From assembly GCA_963969595.1 (NCBI GenBank), contig OZ018413.1, positions 16,295,711 through 16,359,710 on the forward strand: 64,000 nt of DNA, read 5' to 3'. This stretch comes from Neckera pumila (Eukaryota > Streptophyta > Bryopsida > Hypnales > Neckeraceae). Positions 1 to 12,200 of the stretch are shown one piece after another. The notes under the pieces were generated by a model. The model was not told the DNA's origin. It ran no database searches and saw nothing but the letters and a program-made list of their open reading frames with translations. The position numbers and the translations under genes are program-made. Every line of letters begins with the position of its first letter. Positions within the stretch are counted from its first letter, which is position 1.

Positions 1-245
1 TCTATTAGATTTTATTGGCAACTGATAGAGAATTCCAGCGGATTTTTAGTATGCATTATTTGGACAAAGTAAGTGTGTTTCAAAGTACTATGGTTCGAAG
101 TATTGTCTGTAGGTGTACCTAAAACTCGACATTAGGCTCTCCTCGGCCCTCGTGTTCTGATTGTGTACATCTTGTGTAATCTATACCTAGAGAAGTGACG
201 CTTTTGGGTCCATTCCAAATGTAGGTAAAAAATTGCAATGAAATC
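1..245 (+). repeat. Dispersed repeat, copy in the upstream FLVA intron
   Basis: AT-rich repeat with recognisable blocks: an ACTGATAGAG/ACTGAAAGAG block, a GCATTATTTGGACA-like block, TTTCAAAGTACTAT, GGTGTACC and a CCAAATGTAGGT end. The same order of blocks recurs at 4640-4880 and 5250-5500, and in part inside the inverted ends of the element at 6479-7597. The copy lies in the intron before the first FLVA exon seen here. It has no coding potential. Confidence 0.7.
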
Positions 246-434
246 GTTTGACTCTGTGACCGGCATGTGTTAGAATCAAGGATAGTGTGCCAAGTGTGCC
301 GTATATATGGAGATGTTGTTGTATTGAGAAAGTCATAATGAAGAGGTCTGAGTTTGTGTAATCAAGGCTATTACAACATGGACATTTTGAGTGTGGAGTG
401 AGATTTTTAATTGATGTTCGGGCCTGTGATGCAG

Positions 435-3400
435 ATTGAATATGGACTTAAACGTGGAACAACTGATAACTCATACCTCATTAGGGGAGGGACCCATGCC
501 GCGTTGATAGATATTCCGGACCAAGCATTTTCCAAAGGTTTTGTGGAAACTTTAAAGTCCACGATTGCTCTCAAAGACTTGAGCTACTTGATTATTGGCC
601 ACATCAGTCCCAAGCGCATGGAAAGTTTGACTTGTTTGGCGGAGGCTTTACCCGAAAACGGTACTTGTAATTTAATTTTGTGGACGTTCTTCTGTGTTTC
701 AGTTTTTATGTCCGTGCTATTCAGAAGTCTAGATTCTCACATGATACATGAATCGTACATCGAGTGGTCTTGCAGGTAGCCCTGTTGAAATTTTCTGCTC
801 CAATCCGGCTGCGCAACAATTGAAAAGCTCCCTTCCTGATGATCTCTTAGGAAAATATTATAAAATCACGGTCGTGAAGGGAGACGATTGTCTAGATCTT
901 GGAGGAGGTTCGTGTGTATTGAGTCTTTAAGTTCTTTAGATTTTTGGATAAGTACATCGTTGCTTTGGATTTGAGCATAGGAGCTTCGAGGCCTTTGGGT
1001 TAAAAGTTTTAAGACTGGTTTGACAGTTTGTAAGCCATTAATTGTGCTTCTGGTGAAAGCAGGACACAAGTTGCAGTTTATTCTGACTCCCACTCCGAGA
1101 TGGCCTGATGGCATGTGCATATATGATCCTGCTAATCAACTCCTCTTCACCAACAAGCTCTTCAGGTTTCAATGGCTTCCGACCTTCTTCTCTTCATCCA
1201 TCACATTCTTAGTGTGAACCAAAGGAAAACCTGCTTGAAGCTATATTCAGTTGGTTTTCGAGACCCTAGGAAGTTCTTGTATGGATGTAAAGAATGCCTT
1301 GTATAATCCTGGTTGCACTATCCAAGGAGATGGAAATGCCTATCTTTACAGAAAAGGTGTCTGACGTTGTTTCTTTTTTTTTTCTCTTTGGCAGTGCACA
1401 TGTTTGCCGTGAGAGTGGTTTTGATGTCGAAGGCTGGGAAGAGTATGTGGAGGATTGGCGGTTCTTCTTCGACTGCATGCTCTCACCTGTTCCGAAACAG
1501 GTAATGTGATGCCATGGCTTCCTTCTCGAAATGGATTCTAGTTCTGGACACTCTTTTTTAGTGCTACTTATATGTATCCACAATCGTCAGTCCCTTTTCT
1601 TGACTCTACCGTTTTTGCACTTTGGAATTTATGCAGGCCAAAGCTGCCCTTGAGAGACTCCCAATTCTGGCCCAGTTTTCAGTTCCCAACTACGGTGGCA
1701 AGAAAGGCATCAGTCTATTTAAGGTTTGATTTTCACAATGGCTCATTTCAATTTTGAACAGGTTTCATTTATTTTTAATGGCATTTTAGGTTACATATGA
1801 CAAACTTCTGACTTGGGAAACTTGCAAATTTATCCAGGCAGACATGCAATATATTATATCTACTGTGTTTTCTGCCCTTAAACTGCCCATCGACAAAGCC
1901 GCAGTTCTATCATCAGAAATTACTCCACAAGGCCAAAATCTGGTGTGTGCGGCAATATGCCCTCTCCATGGACCAATTGTGCGGTCCTCTCTTACAGAGC
2001 TTGTTCGTGAATACAGTGCGGTAAGTATCATGCTTATGAAATGCACTTTATTTCTTGTCCTCCAACCCTTGGATATGAGAAAGTCCCATTTGTGAATTCA
2101 GGGTGTTAAGTAACCTTAAACCCTAAACCGTTTTTTTCGGTACCCGCAGTGGACAGAGAATAAGCTAAAGGAGGTGGAAGATGCCACCATCGCTGTTATA
2201 TATGCATCTGCATATGGAAATACGGCTGCTCTTGCCTCGGGTATCTGGTTGGGCTCTAACTGAACTGCACACAAATCACAGGAAATTGCAATCCATTAGT
2301 TCCGGAATTGCTTCATTTAAAAATTGAAGCTTAAGATTTATTGGAGAACAAAATATACTAAATAAGCCGATTATTCAGCTCGGGAGTCAGTGCTGATAGG
2401 CTTCATGTCTGGTAGCGTTTATTGAGAGTAGGGCGAACCCCGAAAAGACCCAAGGATTTATTGATTAAAAGCGACCGAATCAATTGGTCATAATGGGCAA
2501 AAAAAATTCAGATGGGACCATGTCTTATTCACCAGAACTAATGAAAAACACTGCATTTGTTAGTCAAAACTTAAAGAAATTGATCAAAAGATAATCCTGT
2601 TTAGAACTGCTTTGAAAAACATAAGGGCTTAAAAATATTTGTGCTACAAGGAATAATATTGTGGCCCTGTTTACGTTGTTGTGGATAAAGTCGTGGTATA
2701 ACAAAAGCTGGAGTTGGAGTTGAGAGCGTGAATGCTGAGATTACCACCGGTGAAGAGCTTGCAAGCATAATTAAATCATGCAGAGGCTTTGTAGTTGGCA
2801 GTCCTACACTCGGCGGTCACATGCCTACTCCTGTTAAGGTAAGCCATTTTAGGGTTGTGTTTCTTTAATGATTTTATTATGGATCTAAAAGCAAGGTTTC
2901 TCATCTCATTGCTATTCGGTCAAGCTTAAGACGGTGCTTGATTTTCGCACTCAATTCAGGCAACAAGATTTGGAGCAATTGTCCGAGGTTTCATGCCAAG
3001 TATTTTTTTTTCACCCTGCTATCTTTAATTGTATTTGCAGCTAATGACAACTCGTTTTCTGTTAACCAGGACGCGATGGGGGTGATTCTCAAAGACAACG
3101 ATGCAAGGTCCAAACCTTGTGGTGTGTTTGGTTCATTTGGGTGGAGTGGTGAAGCCGTTGATGAAATTGAACAGCTCCTCAAGGATGGCGGATTCTCATT
3201 TGCCTTTCCTACACTGCGGTGCAAGTTCAAAGTGAGTTTACAAGTTTGGGCTGCATTATCATTATTGAAGCCTAAGTCTTCTCGAACACTTGGACGAAAT
3301 TTATGTTTTGCACGTTAATGATGTCTCAAAGTTGCATTACTCAACTGATGTTTCAATCTTGAACTTGGACTTGAACTCGAAGTTTTATCGAATTTTTTTT

Positions 3401-5894
3401 GGACTTGCAGCCAACCGAAAAGACGCTTCAGACATGTGAGGAGAGTGGGACCGATTTAGCCCAGGAAGTCAAGAAGGCCATCCTCAAGCAAAAGCGGTCT
3501 TCTGGTGTCGCACAATACGTTTCTGCATCAAATGTGGAACAGGTGCAATCAAATCTCTTTAATATGACCTTCTCGACAACGACATTTTAGAGTATATCCT
3601 GCACTCTTGTCACGTTGTCATTGACTGCAGATGACGGCTTTTAATTGAAAATGAGCAGTTATGAGACTTACATGTGCACTGGAACTGCATTAACTTCACA
3701 ACATGTACATATTCAAACTAAGTCAGTCATTTGTTTCACCTCTGAAGGACGAAGAATTCCAGGTTTGAAAAGGGACAATTCAATTCATCATATTGTGAAA
3801 AATATAATACACATGAGGCCATATTTTATATCACCAGAATCAGTAAAGACCATTACATGTTTTGGTTAAAAAACTAAACCAAATTGAACAAGAAAAAGTC
3901 CACAAATGACCTTCTCAAACTGACTTAAAAAAAGCACGTGAGGCTAAATTGGACAACTTGGTCCTATAGGGGTTAAAAAAAACAGAGATGAATGAGGTCA
4001 AGGTGTATTAGTATCGTTTTTCAAAGAGATGTTTTTTTTGCTCCAATGGACTGCACTTCTACTTCAGAATTGTGTTGAGTACTAATGTTGTAGAGCTTTT
4101 AATTGCAGGCAGTTGGTAGAGTCGTTGGCGCTCTTTGTGTTGTCACTGCAAAGGTCGGAGACGCAGAGAGTGCGATGCTTGCTTCCTGGGTAAGCCAGGC
4201 GAGCTTCGTCCCTCCAGGGCTCACCATAGCTGTAAGCACAAAGCCTTTCTCTGCCATCCCTTTTTGCTTTTTATCCCTTTGGCAGTTTGAAATGTGGCTG
4301 CCTAGCGTTTTGAAATTGTCACAACTGAGACATTCCTGTGAGATCTGCTGAAGTTCCAACTTTGTTTGAACTTCCTCAGGTAGCCAAGGACCGTGCTGTG
4401 GAGGGATTAGTGCTCACCGGGAGCAAGTTTGCGCTCAGTGTGCTTGGGCAAGGAAAGTCTGGGCCTGTAACGAAGCAGTTGCTGAAACCATTCAAACCTG
4501 GCGAATCTCGTTTGGAGGGACTGGAAACCAAGCAGAACGAAAGCGGCTTGGATATACTAACTGATTCTGTAAGTGTATAATGCTCTGACATAACAACTGA
4601 AAGAGCTTAGTTACTCTTATTAAACATAAAATGTTTTTTTGAATCTTAATGACGACTGAAAGAGAGGATTTCAACACACTTTAGCATGCATCATTTGGAC
4701 GTTGGATGAATATGTTATGAGTTTTCAATGTATCGTCTCCAGGTTTACCAAATGGCAACAATAGGCTCTCATAGACTTTCATGTTTTAGTTGTGTACTTC
4801 TTGTGTTATTAATATCTAGTTTTTTGTGACACTTTTCGGTCCAAATGTAGGTGTTGCATTTTGGGGCAGTGTGGATTGATTGCCTGATTATGGGTGTACA
4901 TACCTTTCTTGTAATTATCCCAGATTTTTCTAATCTTGGGTTTAGAGCTTTGGATTTTTGCACTTCTTGCAAATCATGGAATGGTTATTCTTGCAAATTT
5001 TGGGTGACAGATTGCATGGCTGGAGTGTTCGGTGAAGAGTCGAATTGAGACTGGAGACCACTGGGTGCTCTATGCCACAGTTGATGCTGGCAAACTCGAG
5101 GTACAGACTCTTGCTTTCTCACCTGCAGAATTTAGCAGAAAAAATTGCAGAAAAATTGCAGATTGTTTGAGTGATTTATGAATTAGGCATGTGCACCTAT
5201 AATCAACACTAAATACAGCTTACTATACTTACTGTCATTAAAAAAAAAAAAAATTTATTAGATCTTCTTGGCAACTGAAAGAGGATTCCAGTGCTCTTTA
5301 ACATGCATTTTATTTGGACACTGTATGAATAAGTTATGAATTTTCAAAGTACTATCTTCAGGTGTACCAAAAAACAAATAGCAACAGTAGGCTCTTAAAC
5401 TTCCATGTCTTGATCGTGTACATCTTTGTATAAGCAATATCTAAGAAAGAATGACACTTTTTGGTCCAAATGTAGGTGTTGCATTTTTGGGCAGTGCTAT
5501 TTATGGTGTACATTTGTTAGTTCTATTGTAAACCATAGTCTTGGCTTTAGATAGGGCATGTAGTTGTGGGTGCACATTGTAAAAGGTGCCCCTATTTTGG
5601 GCTGTGGGTAGGCCTTTGGAATTCCAAGGCCAATCACAACCCTTGCACACCTATACGCACGTGCCATGTACACACCCACAGAAGACAACCTCGCATTTAG
5701 ATTATATTCTATGAGCTTTCCTAAATATTAAAGCTTGCACTAATCTAGGATTCTATGGAATTGGAGGAACATCAAGGTTATGCCCTAGTAGTCCTAATGT
5801 TAATTAGTTGCTGATCCACCTTTTTGATAACCATTTGCAGGATGCTCAAGCCTTGACTGCTGTCCATCAGCGTAAGACAGGCGCTCGTTATTGA
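435..5894 (+). CDS. FLVA: Chloroplast flavodiiron protein, FLVA type (5' partial)
   Basis: Family role: class C flavodiiron proteins work in the chloroplast stroma beside photosystem I and pass electrons from its reducing side to O2, making water, during light changes. Fifteen exons join in frame: 435-660, 776-907, 1063-1165, 1395-1500, 1637-1723, 1838-2020, 2150-2240, 2708-2838, 2960-2987, 3041-3231, 3411-3542, 4109-4231, 4380-4568, 5011-5100, 5841-5894 (621 residues, stop TGA). All introns are GT-AG and no frame is broken. Domains: metallo-beta-lactamase-like (about 1-230), flavodoxin with FMN-loop motifs YASAYGNTA and GSFGWSGEA (about 290-430), flavin reductase (about 471-615). The canonical H-x-E-x-D-H diiron motif reads HISPKR (residues 56-61), which points to the Flv1/FLVA branch rather than Flv3/FLVB. 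The transit peptide and protein start lie upstream of the window. Confidence 0.93.
4640..4880 (+). repeat. Dispersed repeat, copy in an FLVA intron
   Basis: Second copy of the repeat seen at 1-245, in the intron between the FLVA exons at 4380-4568 and 5011-5100. The blocks follow in the same order and strand: ACTGAAAGAGAGGATT, TTTAGCATGCATCATTTGGAC, the tract around AGGCTCTCATAGACTTTC, and CCAAATGTAGGTGTTGCAT. Confidence 0.7.
5250..5500 (+). repeat. Dispersed repeat, copy in the last FLVA intron
   Basis: Third copy of the same repeat, in the 740-bp last intron. It starts just after a poly(A) run at about 5240 and ends at CCAAATGTAGGTGTTGCAT, as the copy at 4640-4880 does. Three related insertions in three introns of one gene suggest local spread or a preference for this locus. 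Confidence 0.7.
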
Positions 5895-6110
5895 GCCCCA
5901 AAGATCATCAGCATTGTTTTGTAACATTTTGTAACATGCTTTGTCAATTTCCATACCAGTTTTGGGTCTCAAATGGATTAATTAGAGTGTGATTGGGTAC
6001 TCCATGAACTATAGATTGGATTTTTCATACTTTTTATACCTTTTATACTTTATATATTTGTCGAACTTCCAGAATTTCATTATATATGGTACTGGTGATG
6101 TTCAATGCTA

Positions 6111-6168
6111 GTTATGTATTAGATAACCGATGAGCCGCGGTAGCGGCGAGTGGGTTATCAGACATAAC
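6111..6168. repeat. 58-bp imperfect palindrome
   Basis: The left arm (GTTATGTATTAGATAACC, then GATGAGCCGC) pairs with the right arm (GCGGCGAGTGGGTTATC, then AGACATAAC) around a GGTA centre, giving arms of about 27 nt. It lies about 220 bp past the FLVA stop. It may be a solo transposon terminus or a structured RNA. No coding frame fits it. Confidence 0.6.
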
Positions 6169-6478
6169 CGGTTGTTCACTTTTCAATCACAACCTTTGAT
6201 CTTCATGATCCAAGGGTGTAGGAAGCAAGTTGAAAGGAGAGAAGGTTATGAGTTACAACTTGTAATGGCAATGGTGATGGGTTGCCAATGGGACAGTGCC
6301 ACATGAGTGTTGAAAACTCAACAACCGGTTATGATTTAGCAGACATCGAGGATGACGTAGCTTTGTATGGGACTTAAGAAAAATGACTCACTAAGGTATA
6401 CAAACCCAAAATCAACTCTATTTAATTGCGACCCCTACTTTTGGGCCCAAATTTTGCTATGTTGCATCCTAATGTAAA

Positions 6479-7597
6479 GTAACTACACCTTAAATCACAC
6501 GCTTCCTGAAATTGCAGTGGATATTCTTGCCTAAAATGTACTTCAACTATTCATATGATTTTATGATTGCTTTTGCGTACACCTATTCTCAGCACTTTCA
6601 AAATTTGTAGTTTATTCACACGGTATTCAAAAAATGCATTCTAAGAGAATCTAGAATCCCCTTTTGACTACCAATGGGACCCTATAGTTTTTTAATCAAT
6701 ATAATAATGAAAACCATGCTCAATCATGCTGAATTGCTTAACTATGCGTTTTAAGGTTAATTACTTTGGTTGAAACTGGAAAGGGTTGGCATTATGACAA
6801 CTTCAAAATGGATTTGGGGTTGAAATTGGGTTCATAACTTCAATCACTAATAATATGTTGGATTGCTAGGATTTGAGGTCACAACTACATATTGTGTGGC
6901 GGTCGGGTTCATGCAAGTAAAAAAACATTTAGAGCTCTGATCTTCTTAACTAAAGATTTGATGGTGTAAGGTATTTAGTGACTATTGTTGGAATGTTATT
7001 CTCTTCTATTTCAAGCAAATCTACTTTTTGACACCCCACAAAGTGATTGGGGTGTTGCAAATTATCCCAGTTTCATCTTGTGTCGGCATAGCCATTTATG
7101 GAGGGAGGTCCCCCTATTCTTGGATTTAAGGTTGGTTTCAATACTATAGCACTCTATATGAAGGTCAGATTCAACATAAATGAAGTCATTTTTTGTAATT
7201 AAAAGTGTCACATGGCATCTAGTAATCGGTGCAAGGTGATTTGGATATGACAGAATCTGAAGCAAAAATTCCATTGTTGACCTTCACGTTTGGTAATTCA
7301 TTGCCTTCAAACCTATATATTTTGAAGGTGGATTGGTACCAAAGTTCAGCATGATTCAGCATGGTTTTCAATATTATATTGAAAAAAAATTGTAGGATCT
7401 CATTGGTAGTCAAAAGAAGATTCCAGATTCTCTTAGAATGTATTTGGACACCATGTGAAAAAACTATGAATTTTCAAAGTGCTGAAAATAGGTGTATCTA
7501 AAAACAATCCTAGGATCATATGAATAGTGGGAGTATATTTTAGGCAAGAATACCCAGTGTGCGATTTTAGGAAGCGTGCACTTTTAGGTGTAGTTAC
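6479..7597. mobile_element. 1.1-kb DNA element with ~270-bp terminal inverted repeats
   Basis: The sequence from 6479 (GTAACTACACC) reads, in reverse complement, like the sequence ending at 7597 (GGTGTAGTTAC). Similarity continues inward for about 270 bp, to roughly 6748 on the left and 7329 on the right, with shared blocks such as CACGCTTCCT, TATTCTTGCCTAAAAT and TTCTAAGAGAATCT. About 580 bp lies between the arms and holds no recognisable transposase. Long inverted ends with a non-coding centre fit a non-autonomous Mutator-like or foldback element. No clean target duplication was found, so the superfamily is open. Confidence 0.7.
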
Positions 7598-8926
7598 CTT
7601 CTTGTTCCATGTTTTTGCATCTCAAGCATCGGGAGCATCTTATTCTCATTGAAATTAATTGAACGCATGTTAAATCGATGTTTCCCTGCAATTTCAAGAA
7701 GCACAAAAAGCACATTTCAAAGACTTCATTTGAATCTTTGTTGTCATGAATTAGCCAAATGATGGTCATCATGAATCAAAATGAATGACAAGCTTAATGA
7801 TCAATATTCTGGTGTTCAAAAATTAGCAATGGTAAAAAACATTCAAAGATAAAATAAAAGGTAAAAGGTTCTTCATAATTTCACAATTGTGAAAAAAACG
7901 CTTTCCATTGCAACCTTGTAAGGAGTTAAAAGAACCATATTAGAATCCAGATGGATCTAGAAATGGATGAGAATAGTCTCCCTTGGGACAACAATGGTAA
8001 GCCTTATGCTTTGTTTTTACTACCTATAATGTATCTTTTTAAACTGAAAAATTAGTTGACTAAAATACTTGTAAAATGTCTCTAATTTGTTGTTCTATTG
8101 AAGAATCTTTTTGTAAATTTGATCAATTTAGATATATGCAACAACCAAAGGATGACAATGGGTCATCCTAACTTAATGAACACAATTGACAACTAGACAA
8201 ATAGCACATGTAGTTTGCAATAATTGAATTTACATGAGATACTACAAGCATCTTTTTAAAATACAACTTAGAATTTACATTGATATTTATAAGATCATCA
8301 AAATACAAAGTGATTCATATACTTCAATCCTGGAAAAAAAATGGGCCTATGACTATTTTTCAAACTTCAAAGTCCTCTTTATACGATCCCATTTTGCAAC
8401 TATTTGTGAATGGGTTTTTTATATATGTTTTTTAGAGGTGTAATCACATCGGTCTTCTACAATTCATAAAAGTTTCAGATTTTTAATCAAGATTTTTAAT
8501 TATCACAAATATTTTAATAAAAAATGAAAATAATATTCATTTCAATAACTGAATATACTTAAAAAAATTTAGATTTATTATATAGATGTATGTCGGAGAG
8601 TAGAACATCATAGAGCAAATCAATTAATTGTGTCATTCTAAACTTAGAAAACTAATATTCCATAGTTTAAGTCCAAAGTTCAAATTCAAATAAAATATTA
8701 AATTTTAGGAATTTTCAAGTTTTCAAATTTTAGCACAAACTAGACTTGATAAGATTCATTTCACTAATAGGCTCTAATTCAAGAAGATCCTTTTGTTTGT
8801 TTGTAATTAAAATAAAGAAGAAGGACCTGGAATTTCCAAAATAAACTATGCATTTTTGTGGAATTGCCATTTTCTTAGAAAAAAAAGGCAAAAATACAAA
8901 TAGGAAGGAATATCCAACACCATTGA
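7598..8926. other. AT-rich intergenic DNA, no feature seen
   Basis: No gene, splice-compatible exon chain or clear repeat border was seen here. Short reading frames are low-complexity. Confidence 0.5.
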
Positions 8927-9857
8927 TTAACACCTAAAGTTCCTTAAATATTGTTTCACCAAAAACGCTCTAAAATTGTCATTTCTAGTACAAATACCAG
9001 ATTTTAGAAGAAAAAAAATTTGGGACACATGAAACCGTTGGATCTTGTAGTATGTTGGTTTGAAAATATGTAGAAATTTTCTTAGAACTTTCCACCATGT
9101 AGATTGCAAGATATTAGCGTTTGAATTGACAAAAATCTTTTTTTTGGCCCTGCAAAAGAAAAGGGCAGTTGCACTTCACAAGCTCACATATGTATGAAAA
9201 GATGTCCAAAATGATAGTGCTTCTTTGGATTCATTCTTCAAGGCAAGTTGACAACATGCTTTAGAAATTTCATATCATTTGGAATTGTACAACATATAGG
9301 AAAAAAATAGTAAGTAGAAAGAAGTAGAGAATGATTCAAAATACTAAATTGTTAAGAATTTAGTTATAAAATTGAAAAATGCCAATCCCAATGGTTGCAA
9401 GGTTGTAATAAATAATATACATCTTTTGATTTATTTTTCTCAAAAAATATTGAAAATTGAATAAAATAAAGGACTTCAAAGTTTATTTTAGAGTAGAGAA
9501 TCTATAGCTGCTAGCAAACAAAAACTCCCCATAACTTTCATCCCATTGATAAAAAAATAGAATGATTCAAAGCTTTCCACATATATATAAATCTTGAAAA
9601 CCAATTTCAAATTTTTGTTATTGAAAAAAGTGATTTTTTTAATCTACTTCAATTGCCCATTTACAAAAAAAATAACATATTAGGCCATAATTTTTTACTC
9701 ATATTTCCAAATGTCATGAAATTTAGTGTGTATGAAAGATATTCTTAGTCCATACTTTCTATTAAAATTTTGGCTAAAATATGTAGTTCGTCACTCACAT
9801 CAGCTTGTCCAAATCGCTATGTAGCCAAAAAATGTTGCTTGGTCCTCTAGAGGTTAA
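8927..9857. mobile_element. TTAA-flanked non-autonomous element, copy 1
   Basis: Left end TTAACACCTAAAG, right end CTCTAGAGGTTAA, so the unit is bounded by TTAA on both sides with short inverted ends. Its interior matches 12730-13672 over most of its length, for example around CCACCATGTAGATTGCAAGAT and AATTGACAAAAATC. TTAA target sites with CCC-like ends are typical of piggyBac-type elements. No transposase is present, so this is a non-autonomous derivative at best. Confidence 0.55.
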
Positions 9858-10126
9858 AATACTTGGAATGTTAATCTTGAAATGCTTGAGAGGACATTGT
9901 GGGTTCTTTAGACGAATTTGTGCCAAGGGCCTTCATGAAATCATATAATTAAAGTATATACAACATTTGCTTTGGCATTTTGAGGTTAATATTCCAAAAT
10001 AAGGTAGCACATACATCCCGTTCATTAAGTGTTGACCTTTCACCATATTAACCCTTCATCATTGGCATCTTCAAGTCCTACATGTGCACCTTGAATGTGA
10101 CCCTTCATTGTGCATCTTGAAATGCT

Positions 10127-10330
10127 CACTACAAGAGGAAGGGGTGTTTTAAGTATAGTCCTAGTAGTATCGTCTTTTAAGTGATGACCTTTAAATAAGG
10201 TTTTTAGTAAAATTTTACTGAAAAGACTATCTTTTTAGTAAAATTCTACTAAAAACCTTACTTAAAAGGTCATTACTTAAAAGACAATACTACTAGGACT
10301 ATACTTAAAATACCCCTTTCTCTTGTAGTG
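10127..10330. mobile_element. CACTA-type hairpin MITE
   Basis: A 204-bp near-perfect inverted repeat starting CACTACAAGAGGAA and ending CTCTTGTAGTG, with arms meeting near 10225. CACTACAAGA is the classic terminus of plant CACTA (En/Spm) elements. The flanks are GCT at 10124-10126 and GCT at 10331-10333, the 3-bp target duplication expected for this superfamily. The arms differ at few positions, so the insertion is probably fairly recent. It has no coding capacity. Confidence 0.88.
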
Positions 10331-10408
10331 GCTTCAGAACACATTGTGCATACATGACTATCAATGTTGTGCACGGTACTAGAATAAAATATTTTAATCA
10401 CTAGCATC

Positions 10409-10412
<4 letters not shown>

Positions 10413-10456
<44 letters not shown>
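10413..10456. repeat. (AT)n microsatellite
   Basis: An uninterrupted AT dinucleotide run of 44 bp. Confidence 0.95.
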
Positions 10457-10460
<4 letters not shown>

Positions 10461-11084
10461 TTTGAATCAAACCCTTCACCGTGCATTGACCAGTATTCAT
10501 ATATCCTTATCCTTATTAGTACCATTAATGTACAATACTAAAACAAAATGTGATTGTTCATTGGCATCTTTCCTATATGTATACCTAGAATCACTACTTG
10601 AAAATTAGTGAGAGCATTCATTTCAAGTGGTGATTTAGAGTGCACATATCATACTATAGTAAATGTATCTTTTTTGGTGCAACACCAAGCTTCAAAAATT
10701 TGTTACACGATTCCATTATTTTTTTATTGTGACCAACATGAATGTTTTATGGTTTTGTCTATTCATGAAAACTTCTTCAATATTTTGCAACATAGTGTAG
10801 GGTAGGATTGGATAGGGTAGGATTTTGTAGGATTTTGTAGGGTAGGCAATTACTGCCTCTTTGAGTTGATTGTGAGAGAATGTCCATTTTCAAAGACAAA
10901 TATAAATCATTTTCAAAAGGAGTATACGTGGCATTATCCCATTTGTTGTTAAGCTTTTGCAGAAGGGTACACAAGGCATTTATATATTGAATGTCAAACT
11001 TTTAGATTGCAAAATTCCCAAAACAATACATATAAAATTGTTTGTTAGGAAAAAAAAGTTCCAACTCTGCATTCCAGAAAACCA

Positions 11085-12200
11085 AATGGTAAAAACTAAT
11101 TTATTGAATTCTCGCAACAAAGCAACTTGTTTATTTGTCAGAAGCCAAACTGCTCCCAGCTTCTGCTTGCTTGTTCCAACCTCCGAGCATAATTGCTGCT
11201 ATAACGAGACATTTACTTTATTTTCTTTCTCCACCTAAGAATGTACAACCTGCGTAGACAAAATGATACTTCTCAAAGAATGCACAAAATATATTGCATG
11301 GGTTCAAATAAAGCAGATCCTCAAGAAAGCACAAATCACCTTCATTTTGCAGACTCAGAGTTTGCGAATAAAATCGATAAGTCAGAACCTGATAACTTAA
11401 AGTGACTTTGGAGTGCATTTGGTGTTTCCATTTGCTTTGCAACATGACCACCTTGCAAAAGAAACTTCTTCAATTCATAGTTCATTGACAAAAGCAAGCA
11501 TGTAGCAAAATTCACATACTAAGTTGCAATTTACAAACAAGATGGCTGGATCAAACCAGGAGTATTTCTGACAGTTTACACTCTGTACATTACCAAAACC
11601 AAAACCTAAATGGCAACACTAAGCACACTAAGCATCATGTACACAATATACACACCAAAATTTAAGCATTAAACAGTAACGCAAACTTACAAGGAAACAT
11701 ACTAACAAACAACAAGAAAAATCACCTTCTGCTGAAATTGGTTGGAATTCCAAGCTCTATTTCTATAAATTAAGGAACCAAAGTACAAAATTCCAAAAAC
11801 AATAAACGCGACAAATCTTCAAATCATATTGTCCAAGTCCGAATCCGACCTCCACCCAAATTCTCACGAGGCCCATGTCCACACGCCAGACACTTGAATT
11901 CTCAACAACGTCTACATGAACATGCCAATGATTCTCATTTTAAGTGTCCAAGGCAACCTCAGCAAAAGTGATTTCCAGGTCTCCATCAAGTCAAAATCGT
12001 GAATTCTCCGAGGCAGAAGCTTCCCAATTGCTCGCCTATTTGAAACCCTACATTTCACTGTTTGCAAAAACTTCAATAGAATTCCACGAGGTACATTCAA
12101 AACAACAACTACATCCTAGATTGCCGAAACTCTCCAAACCCTATCTGAATCTGGACAGCTTCATTAACTATTCTCTTTTTTCCCATGGAGCTCTACATTG
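11085..12200 (-). other. Possible relic or non-coding transcription unit
   Basis: This block is less AT-biased than its flanks. Read on the - strand it has gene-like signals in order: a TATA-like CAATAAATAG near 12195, two telo-box motifs (AGGGTTT, near 12140 and 12050) as found near plant transcription starts, and AATAAA polyadenylation signals near 11218 and 11100. The reading frames in it (62 aa at 11912-12100 and 77 aa at 11218-11451) are not recognised and may be chance. It could be a lncRNA, or UTRs of a gene whose coding exons are lost. Confidence 0.3.
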
